Source of the DNA: Helochares maculicollis
Taxonomy: Eukaryota; Arthropoda; Insecta; Coleoptera; Hydrophilidae
Length of the DNA: 53,186 nucleotides
Assembly: GCA_033557835.1 (NCBI GenBank)
Contig: JAWQRO010000133.1
Coordinates: forward strand, 1-53,186
Direction: 5' to 3'
In this document: positions 1 through 13,084 of the stretch, piece after piece
How positions within the stretch are numbered: the stretch's first letter is position 1
Layout of the letters: each line of letters opens with the position of its first letter
Notes under the pieces: generated by a model
Told to the model about the DNA's origin: nothing
Databases searched by the model: none
What the model saw: the letters and a program-made list of their open reading frames with translations, nothing else
Made by a program: the position numbers and the translations under genes

Positions 1-339
1 AGGAATTAGGTATGTTTCTAATTTTTATTCTGACTTTTTTATTTTCTGAAAATCGAATTCTCATTGTAGGCTGGTTCATTGCGCGATAGAAGACAAGATG
101 AAGATGAATCACGATTATTGACAATTTGTATGTATTTTCCTTTCAATAAATGTTTTCATTTAAAGTATTTGAAGTAGTTTTTTGTTGAAAATTAAAATTT
201 TTAAGTATTTTTTTCGTCATGGAACGCATTATTGTATTTTACATAAGTTTGTATGGTAAAAATTGTTTCGCTTAACGAGTGTTTCGCATTACAAGTAAAG
301 CTCCGGAACGAATTATGCTCGTTATGCGAGGTTCCACTG
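1..339 (+). mobile_element. 3' end of a pogo/Tigger-like DNA transposon
   Basis: The right boundary is a terminal repeat that reads, reverse-complemented, CAGTGGAACCTCGCATAACG, typical of pogo/Tigger-type inverted termini. It ends at 339 and is followed by the TA target dinucleotide at 340-341. Subterminal copies of CGCTTAACGAG and CTCGTTATGCG lie just inside. A frame at about 70-125 (ARRQDEDESRLL) followed by CAATAAA near 145 looks like the tail of a transposase gene and its polyadenylation signal. The rest of the element lies left of the window. Identification of the family is from terminal sequence only. Confidence 0.5.
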
Positions 340-788
340 TATATAGTGTACGAATTTATATGCTTTATAACTATCACCTAAAGATGTCTTAGTGAATTGC
401 AAAAGTGATTAAAAGAAACAGATAAATGCATAGATGTAAACTATGTCTTAAATAGAAAATTAAATATTACAAACTAGACAACATTTTATATATAATTAAA
501 AATATTTTACATTCAAGAAGTAAAAGAAGTACTAATCTTATTTAGTGCAATATATCACTATACAATATTTTCTTTCGTCGTCATTTTCTATTAAAACTGT
601 TTATTGCAAATAAGGCAAGTGAGCATTTTCTCTATCGAATATGTTAAAGAATCGTTATCGAAAATTGTCATGGCTACAGACGTAACTTATGATCTCTCGT
701 AAGAGAGCCTCACTTCAAGTTCATGATAAATTCACAACTAACTAATCACTAAACACAACTTTTGCTAATATTTTGTTTTTTTTTTCAG

Positions 789-848
789 GTGAGTTCTATC
801 TCAGAAAGGTTCAATCACTAAGAACACGGATCGGACCAATTATTACAA
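789..848 (+). other. Candidate recursive-splice (ratchet) site with 60-nt RS-exon
   Basis: A long T tract (about 774-785) leads to CAG|GTGAGT, with AG at 787-788 and GTGAGT at 789-794. A strong acceptor is therefore directly joined to a strong donor, the hallmark of zero-length ratchet points in long fly introns. A CTAAT branch-point match is at 765-769. A second consensus donor, ACAA|GTGAGT, follows at 848/849 and defines a 60-nt exon. That exon is a multiple of three and is open in the phase (1 in, 1 out) demanded by the downstream Dscam exon. It could therefore be a ratchet exon or a 20-residue in-frame cassette exon. The peptide does not resemble a signal peptide. A noncoding exon of another gene is also possible. 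Confidence 0.5.
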
Positions 849-1829
849 GTGAGTGTCAATTGAATTATTTAAGACCAATTATATCAGTATTTGTACATAA
901 TAGAAAGCTTCATCGATAGTTGTTTTGCTTAAGAAAACCTATTGAAGTTCATTGAATCCTAAACATTTCGTAATCAAACAAAGTTGTACAATTTTTTTGT
1001 AGAAAAGTAAATGGTAATCAAAATACGTGATGCTGGTGCTATAACAAGTTGTGATTTTTACAAAATTTACAAACATATTTAAAAGACAATTTACTATCGA
1101 ATAATTTTTTTATTTTTTTATATTTTTAATTGTTTTGTTCATCTGTAAGAAAGCTGGAGCCAATTTTATTTTAATTATTGTCTTCAGATGACGTTTTTTG
1201 AAATCTACTTTGCGGTTTTCTTTCAAATCTTCTAACTATTACCTAAATGTTACTCTTACGGTATTACCATAAATTCTAATATCATTCTTCCGGTTGTAAA
1301 TCTATGAATACTGCAGCGTTATTCTTCGTTCTTAAGAGTCATGTATTGTAGAAATCAATTCTAGTTGCAGATTTTTAAAAATACACTTTCAAGTGAATCG
1401 GATTTGTATGCGTAATGAGCTTTAAGATTTACCATTCTGAGTATTGTAGATTTTTGGTGTAGAACATAATTAGCCATATGTCAAAATTTTTATCTTTTCT
1501 GTTTTTCATATTCTTCTTTCTTTGAAATGCACGTTTTGAAATTGTACACAACTGCAAGATTATTTTGTTTAATATTTTTGGAATCCTATTAACAATTTTA
1601 ACATTTTACATTTTTATTCAAGCATCTACCTCCAGAATTTGTTCCTACATTTTCTAATTTGTACCACCGTTTGTTTGCTCACGAGCGTACCGGGTATTTC
1701 CTTTAGTATATATTTTGTTTCTACTCTTTTTAATTTGAAGTTATAATTCTTTCTCTCACTTTAAGTTCACTGGAACGTTAGTTTATATGTCATTCATTTT
1801 TGCTTGTTGTTGAAGTTTTGTGATGCCAA

Positions 1830-2180
1830 TTATTTATAGTTATCCATAATTTCTCTAACGCCAAGTGGGTTTGTGCTCTTTTTATCCAATCATAAACTTC
1901 TTCTAAATCCAATTTAGTATCCTGTAGTGCTTCATTTTACCTTGATTGCAAGACTTGCGTCCATACTTAAAGATAGCCTAAAATGTCTTTGGAATTCGCA
2001 ATGATGCTTGTCCTTTTTTAGTAAATTGGACATATCTCTGCCCTCGTCCATTCTTCTGACATTATATACTTTATGATTTTCTCAACAAGTATATGTAAAT
2101 AATCAGTTTTTATTGAAGATTGGGAGCGTCAAATACATTGCAAGAGCGGCTCCTTTTTAACTTATTTCCCACTTAAGCTA
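1830..2180 (-). mobile_element. Decayed non-LTR retrotransposon, reverse-transcriptase fragment
   Basis: Read on the minus strand, 2110-1950 gives LHILVEKIIKYIM then SEEWTRAEICPIY, followed by a stop and K and, after a frameshift, DKHHCE. This matches the start of the LINE reverse-transcriptase domain, where a helix is followed by P-E-x-W...I/V-CPI-Y/F-KKGD...C-NYRGI. Several stops and frameshifts make it a pseudogene. The G+C-richer stretch 2400-2560 may belong to the same element but gives no recognisable protein. Clade (RTE-like or Jockey-like) cannot be settled. Confidence 0.4.
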
Positions 2181-3199
2181 AGACTTGGTTTCTCCATGAT
2201 ATTGGGTACTGTTAGAATAAGTTTATTTTATGAATTTGTTTTGATTGCTTAGGCAGCTGAAAAAGGAGATAGCCTCATAAGTAATAAGCTATGATGTTTT
2301 TGCAAAATTCTTAACCTAACCGTTCTCGCACATTATTTCAGCTCTTTTTATGTAACCTTTAAATCTATACTAGAGAATTCAAAGATCTCGATAGCAAATT
2401 CTGGACACCTAACAGGTTGTTCGATTGCTAGAGTTTTAGTACCCAAGATGTGTATACCGGAACATTTGGTCCATGGCGAGAGCCCTTCCAGTACGTTCCA
2501 AGAGACGACCTTGGCTGCTTATTTTATGTGTTAAGAACTCCTTTGGTTGAATCCAAGGACTTGCGCGTCTATTCCATTAATTTTACGTGATTTATTTACT
2601 TTTCGTTACAAATATGTTAGCCATAAATGTTTCAAGCATTTAGGAGTGCTTTTTTTAATTTGCCTACAATGCTTCATTCCTAGGACCAATTTTATTGTGT
2701 GTTGGTGCTTTAGCTTTTGATTATATGCGATTTATTATTGTTTTTGCTTGTCTTGTTCCTTGTTGGTTCTCAACCTCTGTGCAGATACGTCTCTTGAAGA
2801 TTTGCGTCTGAATCTCATAAAGCCGCAAGATTATATCATATATCTTTATACATGTTCGTTTCCATTGTTCTTTAAGTTAATCAATCCAATTAATTATGTT
2901 TTGTTTTTTTGCTTCCCTGAACTCTAATCGACATTTTAAACTCCATGGTTCGTTTGAACTGTTCAAAATTGCTGCTAATTGTAAAATGTACCTTTTAAAC
3001 TAATAATTGAAATATCTTACACCAAATTCTTTGCAAACTCACTTACTCAGTTGTATTTCCTTTAGAGTTTCCCGGAAGTTTAAGAATTAACTCGAAAAAT
3101 TCTCCGTCTTTATTGAGCTAATTCGCAAAAGAAGTAGCCGAATTTTAAGTCGAAACTTAAAACCTTGCTCTGCATTACGGAGGCTCTGTAACAAGAAAG

Positions 3200-3215
3200 G
3201 GGGGCTCCAGCCCCC
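3200..3215. repeat. G/C-run hairpin
   Basis: GGGGGCT-CC-AGCCCCC forms a 7-bp perfect stem and stands out in AT-rich intron. No terminator or gene context is expected here; it may be incidental. Confidence 0.4.
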
Positions 3216-6200
3216 ACTTATTATAAATTATTGTTGCGACAAGCAAGCAATTATAACACAAAAAATGTTGGGGATGGTTTTAATTGCTGCAAAATACAAG
3301 GCATACAAATGGTGCACTTGTAAATTTCTCGCGTGGCTATGTTTCTAAATGAGCTAATTAATTACGAGCGCAAGACTAAATTTTACCTTCTACTCCACTG
3401 CCTCTGTGGCTACCTATACTTATAATTTATTGCTACGAGCAGAACAAGGTTTATCAAAGTCCCTAGGAACGAAATATCTAAAAGGCCCGAGAATTCCAAC
3501 ATATAATATTTACAACAAGCGGACTTCATTTTAATTTTTTAATTGAATTGTTAATTACATACATTAATAACGTAAACTAATAAAAACGACACCTTTATGA
3601 TATTAGGTAGTACATAGCTTAATTATCACATTGATTGCTTACTAAGAATTTGTATTTGTTTGCAACTAAGCAATTTGGTATTCTTTAAATAGTACTTTTT
3701 CACTGTATGAGAGAGGTAAGTCCTTACTTAGTAGATAGGTTTGTAGCTTAGCACGTGCAGAGAATTGTAATTGAGAAATTTTCTACTTGAATTTGTGTAC
3801 ATTTAGACTAAAATTCAGTTTTAAAATATCTATTTTTACTTAAACTGCATTACTTTGCATAATAGTTTCACAGATACGAATTAGGAACTCAACCCTTAGT
3901 CAAGACTCTTGTACTTCTAATAGCAGTAGTCTTAAATTATACCAGAAAAGTTTTCGCAGATATACTTATATTTAAGCAAAAATAGTAAACTGTAATTGAT
4001 TTTATAAATATTTGAAGCGCAAACTCAATTTTCCCGCGCCGAAAAAAAACAAGTACATTCTTTGGCTTAATTGTTTAAAAATTCAATAGAGTTAATGGTA
4101 ACAACGTTCGCTGCAAGTTCCATTAATTTTAAATTAGAAAGTCGTGCGCTCGCCCTGAAATTTTTCTACTTTTTACTATTTCCATTCGTACTCGTTTTGC
4201 TTCCGCTTATTTACCAAGAATTGCAGTGGACTTTCCAGCGTGCGCTCTGTCCCTATTTTGAAGGAATGAATAAATATTATATAAAACGAAGAAATCTGTG
4301 AAAATTTCAAGTTTTAAGTGAAATTAGAAATCAAATAAATTACCTCACTTTACGTTCCGCCGTGACTGGGGCGGCAAAAGCGGAATTTCTTTTTGTTGAG
4401 GTCTCGACACCCCTAAATGAAATTAAGTGTTCCAAAGTAATTACTTTTATATTTCAAACGACAAAAGCATTTCACTTTACAAAACTACAATTGAGAAAGC
4501 GGAATGCATTTCGTACTAATGTACTTTTAGGAGGAAATCATTTTGATTCTGATTGAACTTCGTTTGAATTTCTTTATTAAATCCGACGGAGTTTTATATT
4601 TTCGCAAGCTTTTTGTTGTCGTTTTCCAGCTATAAATCAGCCGGGACGCTGCAGAATTCCTTCAGCGAGAAAATTTATGAAATATATCGACGAATTTATA
4701 AATAAAATAAATGCGTTATGCGGAGTGTAAATTTTAATAGAAGCAAAAATGAATGTGTTCACAACTAATCCCAATCATTGGTTGTATTATGGCTATTGCT
4801 ATTGAACTTTCAACTCTATTAACTGGGAACGGTGATTAAATGTCCGACAGTTGCTTTTATCAGGAGCATTCACACAATCAGTACTGGAATATGTGAGGCA
4901 ATTTGTTTTTTTGAAATATCAGTTTGTACACAATTTCCCGTAAAAATCGTAACGATGTATCAGTGAGCATTTTTGTTCACTTTTGCAGTTTTACAGGCGG
5001 AATTTTATTTAGTTAGCTAGCTTTTTCGGTGGATAGTGGTCGAGAAAGGTTTATGTTTTAGTAATTGCTGTGTATACCTACTCTTTTTGTTTACATCATT
5101 AGCTATACATACAACTGAGGTACCTAGATACAGATAGGAATTGCTTTTTTAGTCTTTCTATGATTAAATCTTGTTTGTCTGGCTCCGTTATGCCAAGGGT
5201 AATGAGAATCTAAGATTACATCTTTTGGGTCACTATTCTAGTCTGGAGTCTGATTCATCCTTTTGGTCTATCTTGCGCTGCTTTGCCTGTAATTTTCAAC
5301 TATCTTCGTGTTGATAACTTATTGCGTAAGTACATAAAATCGTATCAGTCACGAGTATTTTAAGGTGAATAAGCGACTAGAAATTTATTTCATATGCTGG
5401 AATTGAAATATATATTTTATATGCAGTGGTTTTAACTTTTTTTCAAATGCGCAACATTTTTAAAAACTAACTTTTTAATTACATTCCAAATATAAATAGT
5501 GCGTGCTTCAGGTTCTCTCTGATTCTAGCAGTAATTTAAAAATTCAAATTTAACTAAAACTCTTTAATCAAATTAATATTTTTATCATAAAAACGATACA
5601 GACTGCTTATAATATTAACTAAAAGTTAGACGCGAATTTTTAAATCAACACTTTTCCATGCAGACATTTTCCTTGAGCGAAATTTGAATTCTAAGGTAAA
5701 AATATATGTTTAAATAACAGTACTCTAATATTTTTATATGTTTTGATATTATCTCAGCAAAAAAGGAGACACATTGTCTTCGTATTAAAAATTTTCATCA
5801 AGAGATTTTAAACCTTAGTTAATTTAAAATATTACAAAAATTTATTTACATGTTTAAAAAACCTATAGTACTATAAGTTTTTATACATTTGGACCAATTG
5901 TGTTCTATTTTTTTATAACTTTTTATTGGCAAAATAATGCAAATACATAATATTATATATTTAAAATGCGGAGAAATTTTCATCTGTCAAAACTTATGGT
6001 CAAATATACATATGTACTTACGCCAATCAGGCCACGTTGCGGGATCACTGAAATAAGAAATAAACACAAGATGCATTCTGGCGCAGAACACATTCGGGGA
6101 AGGGGTCCCTATAAAGAAAGTCTTTGATTAATGGATCTTATCTATATTAGCATATGACTGTGAAACTTAGCTTCTAAACTCAGCCATCACACAGAAACTT

Positions 6201-6603
6201 CTAAATAGCTAAATAGCTATTGAAGGAAGCATGTTAAGAATATCAAAACGAGACTGTAAAAGAAATGACTAGATATCAGATATAACCTAGGTGACTAACA
6301 ACATTAACAGAATAAAGTCACCAAAGTGACAATGCACTTCACAAATCTCAAGAAGAACTAATATTAGATGGACAAAACTAGTCAAATGTTACCCAAGAAT
6401 CGCAAAACGACCAAGGAAACGTCTTAATGACAGATGGAACATTAGAAAGGTCTCAAGAACTGTTTATTTCAAACTAGCAAACATTTGCAATATCTAAAAG
6501 AGACAAACAAAGAGAAACTAGAAAAATGTGTTCATTATTCGAATGTTCACGTTATTAAAATATTCCTTATGAATGTAGAGTGCTAAACTTCATGTTGGTG
6601 ATT

Positions 6604-6634
6604 ATATTTATATATATATATATATATATATAAT
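6604..6634. repeat. TA dinucleotide microsatellite
   Basis: About a dozen uninterrupted TA units with imperfect flanks. Ordinary simple repeat. Confidence 0.9.
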
Positions 6635-8734
6635 TGATGTTAATTTTATGAATTAAACGCTATTTGGTAGCTATAGATGTTTATTTAGCTTTTAGTCTTA
6701 ACGGTTTCGCTTCGTTTCAATAATGAAGCACTGCTTTCAGTTCGTTTTGATGCTACTATTCTCTTGAACATAGAAAAACTATAATTGATGGCCAAAATAG
6801 ACAAAAATATATTATAAATTATGATGAAGCGCATATTTTGCTTCCTTAACAATTGTTTCATTATAGTAAGTTTAGCTTTTAAAAGAATCTACTTTTTAAA
6901 CAATTTCTCTTATATTGAATAGTCTTCTTATGTCCAAAGTAAAGATTAGTTTATTTTATTGCATTTAAAGACTATAAGTGTTGACGATCTTATGACAGCT
7001 TTTTTTAGATTCAGTTCTAAATACTTATGAATAGTGATGCTCCTAATGTGCAATCAAATCAATCGATATGATTTATTAAGACCAATTGCTATCCGGCTAA
7101 TAAAATCAATAAACATTATTAGTACCAAATTGTATGACATATATCTTTTTAGAACTGTTCCTTCATATATACTTCATGTACAAGAGAATGCAAAAATGAA
7201 TTAACAAAATGAAAGCAAAACGCATTTAAAACAAATAATAAAAATTTATTAATGTGGACGTACTCAAAAAGCTTTCGGCTTGCCCGCAGACCATTTGATA
7301 GAAACATAAAAGAGTATCGGTGGTATTATGGCGTTATGTGTACTCCTAGGATACGAGGAAATGTAGAAACCAGTGTGTTTAATTGAAACTGCAATTATCT
7401 CGAAATAAAGGGATTCTAGCGGTAGGAGCGTACAACATTAATATTTTCCTTTCTATGTTCACGCAGATAGTTGAATGTGGCGGTGAAAGGGTGTCGCAAA
7501 TAGGTGTGGGACAGGGCGAATGAATGGATTTGAAACAACGAAAGCTGTACAAATCACACGTCTCTGAAAGTCTCGCTTTTTACAAGTGGAGCGAAACTGA
7601 TTTAGGCAGACGTATGTCCCAGACTCTCACAAAAGCGCACAGAGAGAGAAGGACAAGCTTGGCTCAATAATTCTATTCACCAGCCGACACAGAAGCCACA
7701 AGCCGGAAACTAATAAAGATACGTATACTAAATTTAGTAAAATAAAAAGTTCAGTGCCAAACAAAGTATGCCAAAAAAATTAGGTCTGTAACACTAAAAA
7801 AATTTCATGCGATATAAATAAGGAACTTCGGTGCACAACGTTTCAATTAAAAACAAACTGGATTTAAAACAAGTCGGAAATTCTATAAACATAAAATAAA
7901 GAATGAAATGAGCACGACGCGTCACGCCATCCCGGATTCCCGGACTCCTGGAGTTGTTGCTAAAACATTCGTAATGCAGATATCGGTTGTATATACTTGT
8001 AATCTCTGTTCGGAGTTTCAGCTTAGCAACTCTTGTATATACATATATTCTAGTGGTAGACTGCGCTGAAGCCCTGCTGTACAGGATACCTCATGGCGGT
8101 AATTCCAGGCAGGATTCCTGTTATTAACAGTCTCACCGCAGGACCAGGACATTGTTAGGTTAATAGACAGGAAATTTGCCGTGTTAGCTGCGGGTCAACA
8201 TCTTATTATTCATACGCATAATCCAATGGAATATTACACTGATTAGCATATACACTAACACCTACATTAAATTATTAATTTGCGTTCCGAATTAATGATT
8301 GTAATTTTCGGTTGGGCTTCCGACCACATGGGCTATATTTGCGTATTTGATTATCTCAAGTATAAACGGCGGCGGGTGTGTTTTGCTATTTGTGGTGTAC
8401 AATTCGGGAAAGTTAAATGGCCCATGTTGGCTATTTTCCCTCGTTGCTATACCTGAAAGCCTGAGTTATTATAATTGCTTACATTAATTTATTGTTTAGC
8501 TTTTTTCTTTTATTTGATTTGGTAATCTATAAGTTCGACTTTATAGTAAAATATTACGCTAAAGCTATGAAACAGCTTCCTCGACTACTTATTTTATACG
8601 AACACATTCATTTGTATCTCGTTCGAAAATGTAAGTGTCTATTTATGAAGTTCAGGTTCTGTGTTATGGCTTTTTATACAGCAACAAATATGTTTCAAAC
8701 TGTAAATCCAATACAAATGTGAAAAAGTCCGACA

Positions 8735-9110
8735 TTGTACTTATATTGCATTTCTATAGTTCTATCTCTAGATTTTATCACTGATCCATTGATCGTTCTC
8801 TCCAAGACTTATTCGCATCCCATTCTCCAATCTTCCTTCTCTTATCATCCAATTAGTGTCGCCACGGTCTCTTCTGTCTTTCTTTGTATCGTCTGTTTAT
8901 CCAATCCTCGTTTACTTTTCTTAATATTCATATGTTTTTTTTTGCCTTTTTTATATAGCTATACCATGCTTACTACTTTTCTTTAAAGTAAATATGTTTA
9001 CCGATATTCGTTCGACGTCTTTTCTTCATTCGTTTAATCAATCTTGTAAGGAATTCTTCTTCATTAGTTGAATTTATATGCTTATTTTGGAGATATTGTT
9101 TATTTGCAAC
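8735..9110 (-). mobile_element. Possible LINE C-terminal remnant
   Basis: The + strand open frame here is an antisense shadow. The minus strand gives NWMIREGRLENGM followed by SLGENDQW. This resembles the LINE ORF2 tail, where NWM/R-x-AQDR-x-EWR is followed by LGEAYVQQW. Upstream in the same direction is KRMKKRRRTNIGKHIYF, comparable to the RRI-x-xGWAAFGK segment. Frames are broken. It lies on the wrong side of the 1.8-2.2 kb reverse-transcriptase piece to be part of the same intact copy. The match is weak. Confidence 0.25.
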
Positions 9111-10439
9111 ATCTTGAAAAATCCCAAATTTTTGACTTAGCTGCTTATTATATTTTTATAGGTTTGCTTAAAATTTGTTGTAAGACATTTTTGTGTATTC
9201 ATATATTCTGTCATTAAACAAAATTCCTTCTTGCATTTTGCTCATTGTGTAATTGATATGAATTTATTGGTCTCGTGTTTATGTTTTGAAAACTTTAGTT
9301 TTGTCTATGCTTTGGAATAATTTTTTATTAAACAGTTCGATTTGTCCCAATCAATCTGATATGACAATAATAAAAATAGGTCTTACATAGTAGTGTAGCA
9401 ATTACCGCGATTACAGGATATCATATTTCAAACTCATAATAATATTATACAATTAGCAAAACATTTAAGTAGTATATTTCTACGTTAAACTTTATTTTAT
9501 ATCAATAGAAAAATGTTTGCAAATAAAAAAAGTTAATTATTTATAAATTTACAGCAAGAGGTGTGAAATTCGTCTATAAAAACTCAAAACTAAAGCCATG
9601 GTACAACTAATTCAATATCCAGCATAATGAGAAACAATTTAATTATAGCTTTTATAGATTAGCTTTGGACTTTGAAGTCATAAATAATAACTATCGCTAC
9701 TTTGGATACAGCTTATGATTAAATAGTTTGTTTTAACTACAATAGACATAATGAGTAAAACTACTAAACAAAAAGGAAAAGTTTATTGAGAAAGCACAAG
9801 CGCATGGGTGAAATACTAGCATTTTGAGTTAACATATTTAAATTATTGTCAGTAATACACAAATATTTGCATTCAAGTGCATTCAAGCCGGCAAGTGAAA
9901 TGGAAATTATGCCCCAGGCCCTAGACTGCAGATTGTTTAAGTTTGTAAGAGTCAGAAGAAAAGAACTCCAACCCCACCAAACAAAACGCGTCTAGATATA
10001 TGTCGACATTTCAGTCGGAGAATCTTGATTTATTCTTTTGATACATTTATGGTTAGTTGTAAACGACTAAAGTTCTTGTTGATACAAGAGATTGTTTGAC
10101 TTGGCTGCTTGTATACTGCGTTTCGTGGACAAAGGTTACTTTTGCGGTAGGAATGAATTTTAAGCTCAAATAAAATCAGCTCCTAGATTTGCTGGAGCGA
10201 AACGCTTCCATATAATTATAAAGTTCTTACAAAGAAAAATCTCGACGCTTTGGAAAATGCGAGCTGAACTATCTTAAAAGTCACCTGTTCCACATGATCA
10301 TTGAAGCAAACAATTTTTTCTCTCCCAATTGCGTTTGATAAAGTTTCAAAGAAATTAACTTTCTTCAGTAAAGTTTTATTTGCCTAAATAAAAATAAGAA
10401 ACACAAAACAAAAATGGGAAAGTTTTTCTCGGGCCAACT

Positions 10440-10560
10440 GCGGACCCGTAGGAATATTTCTGTTCCTCTTTCTCTCGCGCTCATTCACCAACTTTCTGCT
10501 CCTCGCTGTCCTTTCGACTGTCCTGTCCTTTTTTACAGGCCTCGCTGTCTCTGTTTATAA
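10440..10560 (-). promoter_or_regulatory. Pyrimidine-rich / GAGA-like stretch
   Basis: About 80 nt are strongly C/T-rich (CTCTTTCTCTCGCGCTC and following). On the minus strand this gives GAGCGCGAGAGAAAGAGG, which contains GAGAG-type motifs bound by GAGA factor in flies. It is much richer in G+C than its surroundings and is followed by a nested open frame of unknown nature on the minus strand (10967-10752). It could be a promoter or enhancer, but no TATA or initiator arrangement is convincing. Confidence 0.15.
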
Positions 10561-12189
10561 ATTAACCATCGTTTTCCTTGTTTTAAACCGAAATCGTTTT
10601 ACTTTCACTTTAGATGCATTAAATAACGATAACCTATGAAAGTTAGTGCAATACGAGTTCCACATGATCTTCCGTACACACTTACATTATTCATTTGTAC
10701 TTTTTGTTATAAATTTTGTTGGTTTATTTCTCAAGCATATAAGATGTTTTTCTATGATATATTCAACTTGGATTTTAATACTACCAGGGCAGGTTTCTTG
10801 TTTTTTACAAAATTGTTATTTCTGTCCCTCGATATTTTTGTTTCCCGTCTAAAGTTTTCTACGTCCTCAAATCGATCAATTTTTCCCATCGGAATATCAT
10901 CATGGATGGACTTGAGATCCATATGCTCCTTCGAAACTCGAACAACGGCCGCCGGCATTGCAGACACATTTCTATTACAGCATCTGCTACAAACTAAATT
11001 ATAACAACTAAAAAATATAAGAGGTCACATCTCGTACACATATTGCATGAATTTTTGTTTGGTATAGCATGGAAATGCGGTTCTCCTAAATAACATTTGT
11101 TTGGAATTAAAATCAGCGCGCTGGTGCTGCTACGCCGCGACGCCCGTCGAGTATCACCCTGAAAAAGCGTGGTAACTTCATTGCACCGCGTACACAAAGT
11201 TCAGAATAAAGTTAGTTGTAACAAAGTTACGTTCAACTACCTGAATATAATATGGTAATGCCAAGCATTATTATAATTAGATTCAAATTTTTATCATGAA
11301 CACGGCTGGCAGCGCTCCAATTCTACTTCATTTTAAACTTAATTATTCTAAATATTTTAACAGAAATGTAACAATTATTTGAGAAAGAGAGAGATCGCAA
11401 AATTTCCTTTTGAAAATATGTAGGAAATATGTAAATATATTCACTGAAGTTTCGCTGAGGTATTGCAGACGCTGATAACATGGAAAGTGCAGACGCTTAT
11501 ATCGACGCAATTGAAATTTTGCAATTTCTACATTTAAATGATATCAATGCAGCAAATTCGCGGCTGTAGCCTTAGACTTAGACCTTTGGTGGAATAAGGG
11601 AAAAGAGAAAATCAAACTTAAATTAGTTTACTCACCCGAACACATACGTCTACCATCCCTATGTCATTTCCTTTTTTCGCAACTTGAAACAGGATTCGGT
11701 GTCAACAAATCATGCTGAGTTGTGACAGGGTAAGATCGTCCCCTGCGAGAATCTTTTGTTGCAAAAACAGTGAATAATACCGGATGTTTTGACAACGCTT
11801 CAAAAAAACACAGATAATACACTTTTCAAGGAATCGCAGGAGCGATATGTTTTCAAGATAGAAAGGTTTTTGTAGCACTCTTTGCCAGTTTCCGTCGCCG
11901 CGGAATATCTCATCACCTACTCTTCTTATTATTATTTCGGATTACACATGGCAGATTTTTCTTAGGGCGACATAATATGGAAATTTGAAGAATAAGAAGA
12001 CTTATTTCATGGACATATAATGTTTTTAAGTTAAAGGAAGCCAAAAACGTTTGAAAATACTTAAAAAGCATAATAGACTAAGCTAATGACTATTTGTTTG
12101 AATGAATGATAGTTTATTTGCCATTTAAAAATTGGGGAGTTTTTGACTGATTTTTATATAATTAAACTCTCTAACATAGCTTTAAGATT

Positions 12190-12605
12190 AGAAGGTTATC
12201 GCCTCAGTCCTCTGGCCATAGCTCTGGATAATAACATTAGCTTTCAAGAGGATATTATGGGAATTAAGAAAGTTTCTCATTTCTGGTAAGATTTTATCTA
12301 CCGCTGGATAGAGCTGCTTTGCTGTGTAATACAACGCTTTCATCGTTTTAAACTTCGGCATTAGTGTTGTTGTGAGGATTGTATGGGTGCTTTTTAAGGT
12401 CTTTTTATTTATTTTAATTGTTGACTCAGCATAATAACCTAATCGGCGCAATGTGTGGTCAAATTTGCACTCTAGTTTGAAACGTATGACGTTTTGCTAG
12501 CGTGGGGCTATTTAGTAATGCATTATTAATGAGCAAAACTGACAAATTTATTTGATAGATGCGTTTGATAAAAGTCTTTCCCTGGAGGCTCTAGGCCTTT
12601 AATTG
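12190..12605. repeat. Diverged duplicated segment, copy 1
   Basis: Shares a collinear series of short matches with 13085-13425: GGATTGTATGGGTGCTTTT against GGATTGTTTGGATACTTTT, and then CAAATTTGCACTCTAGTTT (about 12463) against TAATTTGTACTCTAGTTT. These are followed by ATTATTAATGA / ATATTAATGA and by ATTTGATAGA. Minus-strand frames in both copies give loosely similar peptides (TLKSTHTILTTT and SIQTIHETTRIS). Either an old direct duplication or two copies of an unidentified mobile element. Confidence 0.4.
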
Positions 12606-13084
12606 GGAGGATATTCTCATTTTATGAATAATTAAAATGTTTTTTTGTTAGCGTATTTTGTACTCTCACTATAACTTGGCATGAGTTTTATCGACTGAAT
12701 ATTATTTATTTTTACACGCACTTACCTTTTTAGCAGTCAATATTGCAGGAGATGGAATTCTGAGCGACTAACGTAAATATACTCAGTATTACATTACTAT
12801 TTCCAGCTAGCATTTTGATATAAATAGAGAAGCAAAACGCTAGGTTTTGCATGGGTGCTTCACAAAACACCTAAATATTTTGAAACCTTTTATTGCATGT
12901 GGTATGGTATTCATGAGATTTCAAACCGCTGACAAATTTGATTGATTTCTGATTATTTTGCGGTTTATAGACAATGCTAGATTCGATAAAAGTATTTTTG
13001 AAGAAGTTTTATATAATAAAATAATGTAGTAGCTCCCTTTATATCTCGCTAAGCTTATATCGCCAGCGCACTTTTAATTTTTCT

